A stretch of DNA of 64,000 nucleotides, taken from positions 124,001 to 188,000 of the forward strand of contig WNNJ02002011.1 in NCBI GenBank assembly GCA_012934845.2. The letters run 5' to 3'. The notes below the pieces were generated by a model. It was not told the origin of the DNA. It searched no databases and saw only the letters and a program-made list of their open reading frames with translations. Positions 33,463 to 42,806 of the stretch are shown in pieces; the stretch's first letter is position 1, and the number at the start of each line of letters is the position of its first letter. The DNA is from Pomphorhynchus laevis. Taxonomy: Eukaryota; Acanthocephala; Palaeacanthocephala; Echinorhynchida; Pomphorhynchidae. The position numbers and the translations under genes are program-made.

Positions 33463-34365
33463 TTATCTTGCACTTTTTATATATTGATAAGATAAGCGGC
33501 ATCGATGAAACGTATTTAATGTTTTGTCACACATTAATTGTGCTAACCAACCTTGTTCGGTATTCTTTCTTTTAGCATCACAAGTAAAGCCGGTTTTTAA
33601 AATTGTCACATTAATTGAGTGATCACTATTTTCGATCATGTGGTTAGCAGCATGATCATCCCTACCGATGTATTTTGATTTTACATAGGAACGTCTATTA
33701 TTCATGCGCACATTCATCTGTCCAGACGTTTCGCCGATGTACTGTTGTTGCACGCTGAACATTCACATAAGTATACAAGATTGGAAGACTTACAAGTGTG
33801 TGTACCATGTGTGGAATATTCTAGATCAGTTATTGAACTTGTGAAGTATTTAGTGGAGATCACATTGGTACGACATTTACAACGTTTATCATTGCATCTC
33901 CCACTTGTGCCTTCCACTGATTTTGCTGAATTGAGAAGTCGTCTCATACTGTACACTGTACGATAACCGATATAACGAAGTCGAATTTCAATTTCTGTAT
34001 TAAGTTCTTAAGAACTAATAGCTCGTTTACATCATTTTGCATTATCATTAATGCTAGATGATAATCCAATACTGTAAATAAGCTTTCGTCATTTCTTTTA
34101 GTTTTCTTTGACAGCACATATACTCTTCTCATCCTCCGTACACCACGAAATTGTCTATGAATTTGCTTTCGCTTGTATCTCCGTTCGGATAGATTTTCAT
34201 GTAAATGTTGCAGCATTTATCGAAATCGTAGGAGTTAGAGCATATTTTCTTTATCCGAATAGCCTCGTTGCGAATTAGGAGTCCTTTTATCTTAGGGTGA
34301 TGAGCGCTGCTCTCGTGTATTAGCGAACGTGTCTTCAAATGGTTGGTTCTGCCGTAGAACAGATT
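33463..34365 (-). mobile_element. PLE fragment P2 (RT tail + C-terminal GIY-YIG)
   Basis: Minus strand from about 34,365: GRTNHLKTRSLIHESSAHHP (start of the PLE RT C-terminal region, usually YRKPTxTxxYLHxxSxHP), then RNEAIRIKKICSN, ERRYKRKQIHRQFRG, TSGRCNDKRCKCRTN (Cys motif), SNLVYLCECSACN, then QYIGETSGQMNVRMNNRR and HMIENSDHSINV. The nuclease half is well preserved at 33,463-33,956. It converges tail-to-tail with P1. The 5' end is truncated about 55 bp from the MULE. Confidence 0.8.
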
Positions 34366-34420
34366 GGTTGTATTTTAGATAATGGCATGCAAGCATGCTG
34401 AATTTGTGTGAGGTTTTTAC

Positions 34421-34519
34421 GATTGGGTGCACTTTTCACCTACGGTGAAAAAGGGGGTGTTTTTCACCTACGGTGAAAAATGGACGTTTTTCACCGAGAC
34501 AAACCAAAATTTAATTAAA
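34421..34519 (+). repeat. MULE left terminal inverted repeat
   Basis: It contains two full cacctacggtg fold-back units plus a half unit (tttttcaccgagac), then the inner boundary accaaaatttaatta, which is mirrored at the right end. It ends 20 bp from the transposase stop codon. Confidence 0.85.
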
Positions 34520-34539
34520 AAATAGAAAATTTTTTTTAT

Positions 34540-35898
34540 TTAATCTAGCTTCCAATTAAAATTTAAAGCAATATATTTTAAATAATCTACTGGGGGCAGT
34601 GCATTATATTTTAAGAGCAGGTCCTTTACGGTATCAATTCTTGGGACGGGATCTTTGTATAAGGACAAAAATAATTTATTCTCAGTAATCGTTTGTTCAT
34701 TCTTCAACTCGTTCAAAATGGGAATTATTGAAGTCTGTTTTATGTTTATTAATGTATTGAGATGTCTGTGGTAACCCTCGAGCGAATTCGTTGTCCTCGG
34801 AATACCGTTTTCCGTGCGGAGTTTTACATTCCAAAAAGAAATATGATTGTTGCCAGTTTCATTGTTTATGTATTGACGTACAAACCATTCGTAAAGATTC
34901 AAAACATCTAAAGATTTTTGTTCCACAATATATAGTCTTAATTCGTCAGCATACAGTGAAACATCTTCTAAAGATACAAAGCTTAATGCCAAAATCATCT
35001 TGACTTGAAGTTTAATTGGTGCATTATTAATAAGTTCTGATGCGAATTTCAGATTCTGGACTTTTCGCCAAATAATTTGCCCCAAATGAAAGCAACAACC
35101 GTATAGTTGGGAATTTTTAAAATTATTTTTGATCGATTTATAACTAGATTGCTCAAAATCGAGAATTATAGATTTAGCATTAGATCCCACATTTGGATTT
35201 TTCGACATTAACCATTCGAAAATAGAATTGTAAGACGTCTCATTTTTATGTTTCATGAAACAAAACATCATCGGCAAAAACATATTCCTTATTCTGCACT
35301 GTATAGTAAAAATTTGAGAAAACGAAGTTGGTGCGCTTCGAAATGTGCCATCACATATCAGAACATCTAAATATACCAAATGTTTTAAATTTTCCTCTGT
35401 TGTGAAGATTAAAACTCTGTTTATATCGTCCATCCCGCTATCAAAAAATAAAAACTGTTTATTCTCCGTTGTAAAAAACAGCTCTTCGGGGATGTCGTAA
35501 TTTGGAACAATGGTGTAATTGTTTGCTTTTCTTGTCGCATTTACCAACCTTTTCATATTTTTGAGATCAATTGGAACTTGGAGCTTTGAATTTTCTTTTA
35601 AAACGTTTAAGATCACGTTTCTGGCTGATTCTGTAGACTTCAAGGCTCGATCCTTAACCCCTCTCTGGATTAGAACTTTGTTAAATTTAATTTCCTCCAT
35701 AATATGGTCATGGCAGGTACTTTCCTGGAAGACATTTTCCAAATTTGTTTTCAAAAGAGACTTGCAGCCTCTCTTATTACACCTCCAAATCTTTTTTCCT
35801 GCAGTAGACTCTTTGAAATTATAAAAATATCCCTGGTAAGCAATTTTTGGTTTACCTCTATTGCTTTTTATAATGCAGTCTGTTAAATCAATATTCAT
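34540..35898 (-). CDS. FLYWCH zinc-finger MULE transposase
   Basis: 452-aa transposase from the first ATG at 35,898 (minus). The open frame runs further upstream into the TIR but without another ATG. Residues about 11-67 form a FLYWCH-type C2H2 zinc finger: GYFYNF, W38-R-C40, C45, H63, H65. The MULE catalytic domain follows: D183 in CDGTFRS, D248 in ILDFEQ, the CCFHLGQ motif at 268-274, and E374 in TTNSLEGYHRHLN. These give the DDE triad of the Mutator superfamily. The enzyme would cut at the TIRs in the nucleus. Length and motifs are complete and no break is seen. FLYWCH fingers are thought to be derived from such transposases, and this one would bind the TIR fold-backs (inference). Confidence 0.92.
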   Translation of the reverse strand: MNIDLTDCIIKSNRGKPKIAYQGYFYNFKESTAGKKIWRCNKRGCKSLLKTNLENVFQESTCHDHIMEEIKFNKVLIQRGVKDRALKSTESARNVILNVLKENSKLQVPIDLKNMKRLVNATRKANNYTIVPNYDIPEELFFTTENKQFLFFDSGMDDINRVLIFTTEENLKHLVYLDVLICDGTFRSAPTSFSQIFTIQCRIRNMFLPMMFCFMKHKNETSYNSIFEWLMSKNPNVGSNAKSIILDFEQSSYKSIKNNFKNSQLYGCCFHLGQIIWRKVQNLKFASELINNAPIKLQVKMILALSFVSLEDVSLYADELRLYIVEQKSLDVLNLYEWFVRQYINNETGNNHISFWNVKLRTENGIPRTTNSLEGYHRHLNTLINIKQTSIIPILNELKNEQTITENKLFLSLYKDPVPRIDTVKDLLLKYNALPPVDYLKYIALNFNWKLD

Positions 35899-35916
35899 AT
35901 TTAAGGGTAAATTTTT

Positions 35917-36116
35917 TTTAATTAAAATTTGGTTTGTATCGGTGAAAAACGTCCCTTTTTCACCTACGGTGAAAAATACTTCACCGTAGGTGAAAAGTGC
36001 ACCCAGCCGTATCGGTGAAAAACGTCCCTTTTTCACCTACGGTGAAAAATACCTCACTTTTCACCTACGGTGAAAAATACCCCCTTTTTCACCGTAGGTG
36101 AAAAGTGCACCTCGCG
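35917..36116 (-). repeat. MULE right terminal inverted repeat, internally duplicated
   Basis: The inner boundary ttaattaaaatttggtttgt mirrors the left end. The block cggtgaaaaacgtcccttttt appears twice (about 35,939 and 36,012), and the outer motif gtgaaaagtgcacc also twice, so a unit of about 70-75 bp was duplicated. Five cacctacggtg-type fold-backs can be counted. Confidence 0.8.
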
Positions 36117-36125
36117 GGTTTTTAC

Positions 36126-36730
36126 AGACTGAATTTTCAGAATTAGGAATTATAATTCCTGCACCATCGAGGTAGGCTGATTTAATCTTTAATCCAATGA
36201 TGGTAACATAGGATAAAGCGCATTCATTTGTGTCGTAAGGTTGAAAAAACAGTACGTTAGGTGTAAAATGACGCTCTTTGTTATAATTAAGTTGGGGGGG
36301 AAGTCCGTAGATGTGCGGTGTTCCGCTAAAAAATATGGTAAAGGTTCTGCTGGTTCAGCGGGTGGTATGGGAATTGCCGTAAGAGCAGGCATGTTTTGGA
36401 GGAAGTGAATGTCGTTTGCGAAAACGTTCGTACTAACTGGAATAATAGGTGCTGTTGCATCAAAAGCTGCGACACTAGTGTGGCGCCGTTCATTTCTTTT
36501 AACTTGAAAGATTAATGGTTGATCCTAAATTAAGGTGAAACCACGAAGTTTGGTGTAAGAAAGATGTAATTGACATTACGTTATGCAGTGTAAGTCTAAA
36601 GTTTAAATCGTAGATATTGTAATTCATTGCATATTCTGTTGGAACAATGGTTACGGGTGCAACGGTTGGTCTCTGTGTTAAAGATCTCCCTATAGAGAGA
36701 GAGTTTGAACACTCAAACACTTTTCTGCCA
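36126..36730 (-). pseudogene. Unrecognised degenerate coding-like remnant, host of the MULE insertion
   Basis: Minus-strand sequence with protein-like composition (GC-richer than its surroundings, Pro/Ala-rich stretches) in more than one frame. It seems to continue on the other side of the MULE for about 55 bp (34,366-34,420) before PLE fragment P2 begins. I do not recognise the family. It could be a fossil of a larger mobile or virus-derived element or of a host gene, and it is clearly broken. Confidence 0.35.
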
Positions 36731-36955
36731 TTGAAAAGCGTTTGAAATCGGGCTCTAAAAGTACTTGTAAAGTTTTATTATACCACGTAACAATATCACG
36801 AACAATATAACGAAGATTATATCACGAACAATATCACGTAAGGGCTTTTCATGTGAATATGTGCTCGTCATTTTAGCCATACTACCTTTCGCTGTTAATA
36901 AAACCGACAATTTGTTGTTCCAATTTCTTTCTCTCTTCTGTGTTATCTACGGTTA

Positions 36956-37708
36956 GGGACCAATTCCCACAAACCCAATTCCCACAAATAAATAATAAAA
37001 ATTTTCACCCTTAAAAATTATAAAAAAGTAAGTTTAAATGCAAATATTTTATATTATCATTTTTTTATTTAAAATCTATAAAAAAGTTTTATTAAAGTAA
37101 TAGAAGTATATTTTACAAAACAAATTTAAATATCAATTTAATTGATTGTTTTAGACCTTCCATCAGAAGTTGTAAATCTATTTCTTCTCTCTCAAAGCTC
37201 ATCCAAAGTCTAGCAATCTTCATTTCTTGGTTCACATATACTCCTTTTCTAGAGTCGTACTTTAAATATCGAATTTAAATATCGAATTTAAATATCCAAT
37301 TTAAATTTAAATTTAAATATCCAATTTAATTTATCTTCAAATTTAAATATCTAATTTATCTTCAAATTTAAATATCCAATTTAATTTATTGTTTTAGACC
37401 TACCATCAGAAGTTGTAAATCGATTTCTTCTCTCTCAAAGTTTATCCAAAGTCTAGCAATATTCATTTCTTGGTTCACATATACTCCTTTTCTAGATTTA
37501 AGTTTTCCACCATGGTATTTATTTCTAACAATAGTATTTATTGTTGCCACTCATGTTACAGTATAGAAAGATGAAATTCTCCATAGTACGAACTTTTTTA
37601 CCCTTTTCACTCCTCATCCAAAAATCATAATTTTTAGGGGTGGAAATTTTTATTATTTTTTGTGGGAATTGATTTTGTGGGAATTGGGTTTGTGGGGATT
37701 GGGACACC
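36956..37708. mobile_element. 753-bp non-autonomous TIR DNA element (MITE-like)
   Basis: The ends are inverted: left ccaattcccacaaacccaat, and right the reverse complement of ttgggtttgtggggattggg, extending to about 70 bp including ataataaaaatt and the ccttaaaaattat / cccctaaaaattat block. The motif aattcccacaaa is repeated within each TIR. Target duplication is acggtta (36,949-36,955 and 37,709-37,715), extending to 9 bp with one mismatch (ctacggtta / ccacggtta), which would suit a MULE-type element. There is no transposase. Inside, a block of about 106 bp occurs twice (37,149-37,254 and 37,392-37,497), separated by ttaaatatc-rich short repeats. Confidence 0.8.
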
Positions 37709-37807
37709 ACGGTTATCTATACCTGCTCCACTATCACATATTTTATGCAATCTGTGTTATAATGCTTGTGCAATAATACCATCACTTATTCTTTGATATT
37801 TATACTG

Positions 37808-38280
37808 TTACCGCCTTAAATTAATGCGACGTGGCATTGTCATGGGCGTCTCGCCTACATACTGTATGTTGCAAATCGTACAATAAGCTATGTATACAAT
37901 TGCTTTTGTTTGGCCATTTGCAGCATTACGAACGCTGAAGATTTGCTTATTAATTTGTACTGCTATATTGTCTTGTATCCAACATTGATGTGCATGTGGC
38001 ACAACGTTTATCATTACATCGTTTATAAATATCAAAGTGATTTATTCTCATTCTTTTTAACTCAATTATATTCGGGCTTCTATTGCAGTTAATTCTAATT
38101 CTCAAATTAGTGCATGACACACTTATCCACTTTCTAAGTTCTCTTCCAAATGTTCCTACTCTTGTGTGATATTGTACCGTAATAATCATGTCTGGTTTAC
38201 TTCTCTTCGATGTCGCGAGTGCATTTTCACTTGTCATGCGTCTTAACGCTTTAATCTACTGCTCAATAGTGCGTATTTTA
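37808..38280 (-). mobile_element. PLE fragment P3 (Cys motif + GIY-YIG start)
   Basis: Minus strand: TVQYHTRVGTFGRELRKWI, then YKRCNDKRCATC (the same CNDKRC Cys motif as P2), then KAIVYIAYCTICNIQYVGET, the GIY-YIG entry. The fragment stops near 37,808, about 100 bp from the TIR element, so most of the nuclease is missing. Confidence 0.75.
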
Positions 38281-38533
38281 TATTATCTTGCCTTCAGCAA
38301 TATGGACAAAGATTTCATGTTCATCTCAAAATCATTTTTATCTGAACATATATTTTTGATCCAAAGCGCTTCATTATATATTAATCCTCGCTTGGGGCAC
38401 CGCGCATGATTGCTACGTGCGCGTAGATACATCAGTATAGACTCTTATTTTCGGTAGAAATTTGTTATATATTTTCCACTATAATCTTTATTGACAGCTA
38501 CTTCGGGAAAGTTAACTGTATCATTAAATAACT
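38281..38533. other. Short unassigned spacer
   Basis: Nothing recognisable between PLE fragment P3 and the hammerhead-bearing tandem array. Confidence 0.4.
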
Positions 38534-39021
38534 GAATCAGGCACTAAATTACTTTTAATAGAAATGGTGTTTTACAGGGACACTTTCAAGCGTACAAATA
38601 TATAAAATACAATTTGTTGTTACACCTGCCTTGGAACATCCAATGGTGTACTCGTAAATAAATCATTATGTTGACTGGGCATACGTATCGACTTTGAATA
38701 TTGCGAAAATAATTCGGTTCTATTTCTTAGTATGATGAGGATATATAGAATGCTGCATAGTGTTTATGCCTCCTCATCATGAGGAAAACAGTAATTTATT
38801 TACGACTACACCATTTGGTGTCCCAGGGCAGGTGTAACAACAAATTATTTCTATTAAAAGTAATTTAGTGCCTGATGCATGGTTAAACCGCAATACGCAC
38901 TACCATGCAAAGAGCTTATGCTAAATTCTATCTGATGATTCAGATTAAGATAGTTCTGCTTTTCGAGCTTTAAACACTGTTTAAGCGTGTGTTAAGGTGC
39001 CTTTGGATTTTTATTGAAGTC

Positions 39022-39062
39022 ACGGTATATGAGCTCCTTTAGAGCCAAACGCGTCTACCGTT
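39022..39062 (+). ncRNA. Degenerate hammerhead ribozyme (unit a)
   Basis: It has the same layout as the intact copy: acggta / taccgt stem I, gagctc..gagc stem II region and a cgcgtc cleavage site (GUC triplet). The CTGATGA box is shortened to tatga and GAAA reads CAAA, so cleavage should be abolished. Confidence 0.7.
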
Positions 39063-39479
39063 GTTGAAGTTTGTTTTTTACACAGGATGACTGGGCATAC
39101 GTAGCGAATTTGAATATTGCGAGAATAATTCGATTCTATTTCTCGACCTGGTGAGTTTAAATAGAATGTTGCCTGGTGGTTATGCCTCCTCATGAGGAAA
39201 ACAGTGATTTATTTACGAGTACACCGTTGAGTGTTCCAGGGCAGGTGTAACAACAAATTATATTTTATATATTTGTACGCTTGAAAGTGTCCCTGTAAAA
39301 CACCATTTCTATTAAAAGTAATTTAGTGCCTGATGCATGGTTAAACCGCAATACGCACTGCCATGCACAGAGCTTATGCTAAATTCCATCTGATGATTCA
39401 GATTAAGATAGTTCTGCTTTTCGAGCTTTAAACACTGTTTAAGCGTGTGTTAAGGTGCCTTTGGATTTTTATTGAAGTC

Positions 39480-39519
39480 ACGGTATATGAGCTCCTTTAG
39501 AGCCAAACGCTTCTACCGT
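39480..39519 (+). ncRNA. Degenerate hammerhead ribozyme (unit b)
   Basis: acggta, tatga, gctcctttagagc, caaa, cgcttc, taccgt. It carries the same core losses as unit a plus a change before the cleavage site. Stem I still pairs perfectly. Confidence 0.7.
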
Positions 39520-39973
39520 TGTTGAAGTTTGTTTTTCACACAGGATGACTGGGCATACGTAGCGACTTTGAATATTGCGAGAATAATTCGGTTTTATTTC
39601 TTGGTCTGATGAGTTAAAATAGAATGTTGCCTGGTTTTTATGCCTCCTTGTGAGGAAAACATAGTGATTTATTTATGAGTACACCATTGGAAAACAGTGA
39701 TTTATTTACGAGTACACCGTTGAGTGTTTCAGGGCAGGTGTAACAACAAATTATATTTTATATATTTGTACGCTTGAAAGTGTCCCTGTAAAACACCATT
39801 TCTATTAAAAGTAATTTAGTGCCTGATGCATGGTTAAACCGCAATACGCACTGCCATGCACAGAGCGTATGCTAAATTCCCTCTGATAATTCAGATTATG
39901 GGTAGTTCTGTTTTTCGAGCTTTAAACACTGTTTAAGTGTGTGTTAAGGTGCCTATGGATGATTATTAAAGTC

Positions 39974-40015
39974 ACGGTACTGATGAGCTCCGTTTGAGCG
40001 AAACGCGTATACCGT
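39974..40015 (+). ncRNA. Type-I hammerhead ribozyme, core intact
   Basis: Stem I 5' strand acggta (39,974-39,979); CTGATGA box (39,980-39,986); stem II gctc / gagc closing a cgttt loop (39,987-39,999); GAAA box (40,000-40,003); minimal stem III cgcg (40,004-40,007); ta (40,008-40,009), with cleavage expected after a40009; stem I 3' strand taccgt (40,010-40,015), which pairs perfectly with the 5' strand. Every invariant core base of the hammerhead is present. A very short stem III is the form reported for PLE and retrozyme hammerheads, which often work as dimers. Cleavage triplet is GUA rather than the commoner GUC. Confidence 0.85.
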
Positions 40016-40255
40016 TGTGAAGTTTGTCGTCACACATAGGATGACTGGGCATACGTGGCTAGTTTGAATATTGTGAGAATAATTCAGTTCTATTTCTTGG
40101 TTTGATGAAGATATATAGAATGCTGCCTGGTGTTTATGCCTCCTCATGAGGAAAACATAGTGATTTATGTACCAGTACACCATTAAGTCTCCCAGGACAG
40201 GTGTAACAACAAATTATGTATATTTGTACACTTGAAAGTGTCCCTGTATATAATG

Positions 40256-41044
40256 TTATCATATATATGTTGTTTTATCATCAAACATCATCTATGTTCT
40301 TATAGTTTATATTTGATCTGAGTACCTTAGTGCTCGGTGCTCACGTTCTGAAGATTCACGGAGTACTATCGTCGTAGAAGGATGATGTTAGTGTCTAGAT
40401 TGTGTTGTAACTAGTTCGCGACGAAATTCGTACACTAGTTTGCAAACACATGCTTTGGATTAACGCATAGAACAGTATAGCATACATTTCACATATTAAT
40501 GACCTGCTCTGGAAATCTCTTTGTTGAGTTTTACAATCGCAATATTTAATTGTCGCTTGCAAATTTGCAATTGCAAATTGAGTTGAATTAAAGAGCGAAA
40601 TATTCTGTTGAATTTTGATTTTGTAACGATTTTTATTTATACCCTATAAACTTATAAGTGACATTAAAATAGCATCATACGTAAATAAAAGTTTTACATG
40701 AACATTCATTCATACCAAATATTATTAAATACCATATCGAAAACTATGCGGTACTTTTTTCTTTTTTTATGTTATTAAATTCGCTAATCAAACTCTGAAC
40801 GTTTGAACTATACAATTCAAACAATATATTAGATAAGCGAATGTATTTGTAAATTTTGATTTTTATTTAAATAGAAGTTGCAGTTTTGTTGATAACTATA
40901 CATTAAATATTTAATTTAAAATAACTGATATTAATCCACTTTTAAAATTTGGAATTTTTGAGTAGGATCGGTAAAATACTAATTTAGTTTAGTATTTTGA
41001 TAGCGCTTCTGAAACAGAAACAAAATGTACTTTTTAATTAATAA
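40256..41044. other. Gene-free AT-rich stretch
   Basis: No coding sequence, repeat or RNA gene recognised. Confidence 0.45.
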
Positions 41045-42806
41045 ATAAAGCCTTTTTAGCAATACAACCGATAATTATCTAGATAAACCAAAAGTTAAGG
41101 AAAAAGTACTTCTTTATTCTTATCGACTTCATCTGTCTTCCTCTTAAACGCCTCAGGTGCAGAGGAATCTAAACCCACCGACCGCAACAGCGCCCCGCCT
41201 TCCTGCTGAACTATTCGGTGTTTCTCACCCCCTAAGAGTCTGTTCGACGCAGACTATGGTCGGAAATCTCGAGATGAGAAGCTTGAGGAACTTTAGTCTT
41301 TGCTTTAGGATACGTCCTCCAGTAAAGACTAATCTCGAGACAGCCCAAGTACTCCAAAGGCGTACTTTGGTTTTCCCGTTTAGCGACAGATGAGCTGGGC
41401 CCGTTTCAGAGCCATCTAGCTCTCTTCAGGATACATTTAATTCTATTCAGATCAGCTTTCGCAAACCAGCTCATCGTTACATTGAATCCCAGATATTTTA
41501 CTCGACTCTTGAAGATGGGGAGTGGTTAAGGCTGCAAAATGGAAGAGAGTGTATAACGTGCTGGTCTCATTAGCTTCTTTTCAGTAGTAGGGGTACCATG
41601 AAAGACAACCTTCCTAGATTTATTAAAGTTTGACATCAGATTGGATGGGGTAACAGATCTTTAAATCTTAAAAAGAAACGGCTAAAGTCAGAGACTAATC
41701 GTTGCACCTGCCTCCAGAAAACAAGGTTGTGGTATCATCAGCGTATACCACAAGATGATGACCACGTTTAAATGCTTGAAAAGATCAATGAAGCTAGCAA
41801 GATATTGTTAAACGAGCAAAGACAAAATTTAACAATCGACGTTTTTTTACTACTGCAAAAAACGACGGAACAAAATAAGTTTTTATACATACGGTTATGC
41901 TGTCAAATAGCGGTTAATGTTTCATCAGTAAAGTTAGCGGTTAACGTTTCATCGGTGAATTGACTGCAGCTTTGCATTCGCCAGCATTTGAGAACAATGA
42001 ATTATGACGAGACATAACAATACCATTAACAACGCATCCAGAAACAATTACATCGATTTAACAGATATAATATAGGAAAAAGAGGAGAACCTTGTGGCAC
42101 ACCTGTAATAGGGTAGAACTGACTTGCAAAATGGTCGTCTTCACACTAGAAAAGCTTGGTGTACAGCAATATATCCACTGTGTTAACAATTTTCGCAGGC
42201 AGCCCAAGGACCTGAGAGAGGAGATAACAAAGGGAATAGAGATGTGGTTAAATGCAGCAGAAAAGCCTAAAAAAATCGCCACAGCAAGTTAATGACTGTT
42301 ATTCTAACAAAACTGATGCACTTCACCAATTGTTGAATGGACCGAGTGCCCTTTCACAAACCCATGAAAACATAGTAGGACTAAGTTACGCCTACTTAAA
42401 TAGTCGCGGATTCTACGCGCAAGCGCTTTTTCGTAGATGGAGATTAGGGCATTTTGTTTCGAAACGGCTACATCGGATAGTGAGGCTAAAAGCATTGTGC
42501 CGGCCACTTCTCTTCTTTGAACGACTGTCAAAACTGACAAACTCGAAAAGATAGTGAAGCGACGGATTTGGAAGTGCTCGGAAGTGGGCCCTAGGAGTTC
42601 AGGATATCCGTAACAGATAGATCCCTACTCCTGAAGTGACCTCAGGGCTGGATTGACTTGGGAGACAGCGTGGCTCCATAATTATGTAGGGCTAGTGACT
42701 CTTTTAAAACGCTATCAAGGCCTGCGCTATTAATCCAACCTGATGCTCTCCCCCGCCAGCAGACAAACTTCTCCTTCTTGTATGTCTTTCAGAAGGAAGC
42801 CTGAGT
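41045..42806 (-). mobile_element. LINE copy I, 5' truncated, split by a solo LTR
   Basis: Minus-strand copy with 3' tail (acaaccgat motif near 41,062), 3' UTR, RT C-terminal region, RT core and part of the linker, cut at 42,806 inside the FWKIF-type region. RT pieces include GFVKGHSVHSTIGEVHQF and RRIRDYLSRRNL at 42,304-42,540. A 258-bp LTR lies within the RT. The LINE body resumes exactly after a 5-bp duplication. Confidence 0.8.
41806..42063. mobile_element. Solo LTR (fossil), 258 bp
   Basis: Begins TGTTAAA and ends TTTAACA, a 7-bp terminal inverted repeat with the TG..CA ends of LTR elements. It is bounded by the 5-bp duplication gatat (41,801-41,805 and 42,064-42,068) and sits cleanly inside LINE I, so it is younger than that copy. 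No internal region remains. It contains a short internal duplication (agcggttaa.gtttcatc). The family cannot be assigned from the LTR alone; a small MITE is the alternative. Confidence 0.7.

Larger units (their letters stand above)
34421..36116 (-). mobile_element. MULE DNA transposon with FLYWCH-type transposase, apparently intact
   Basis: 1,696-bp element bounded by a perfect 9-bp target-site duplication, ggtttttac (34,412-34,420 and 36,117-36,125), the length expected of Mutator-like elements. The ends are inverted: left gggtgcacttttcacctacg; right, reverse-complemented, aggtgcacttttcacctacg. The left TIR spans about 95 bp and the right about 200 bp, because the right end carries an internal duplication. 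Each TIR consists of repeated near-palindromes (ttttcacc-tac-ggtgaaaa), likely transposase-binding sites. Almost the whole interior is one open transposase gene. It is younger than the sequence it splits. Autonomous activity is possible but not shown. Confidence 0.9.
38534..40255 (+). repeat. Hammerhead-bearing tandem array (retrozyme-like), units of about 460-495 bp
   Basis: Three tandem units plus a partial fourth begin at gactgggcatacgt near 38,673, 39,090, 39,547 and 40,042. Another landmark, taatttagtgcctgatgcat, lies at 38,861, 39,319 and 39,812 (spacing 458 and 493). Each full unit contains, about 350-430 bp in, a type-I hammerhead ribozyme or its remnant. The array opens with an inverted copy of the unit's terminal 130 bp (38,534-38,668), which mirrors its right end (ccaggacaggtgtaacaac to about 40,250). 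No ORF. Tandem hammerhead repeats of a few hundred bases without coding sequence match the description of animal retrozymes, which are thought to be mobilised by PLE machinery. Confidence 0.8.

Noticed and set aside
35519-35824. Plus-strand frame opposite the MULE transposase
   Set aside because: Shadow of the transposase gene; no motif of its own.
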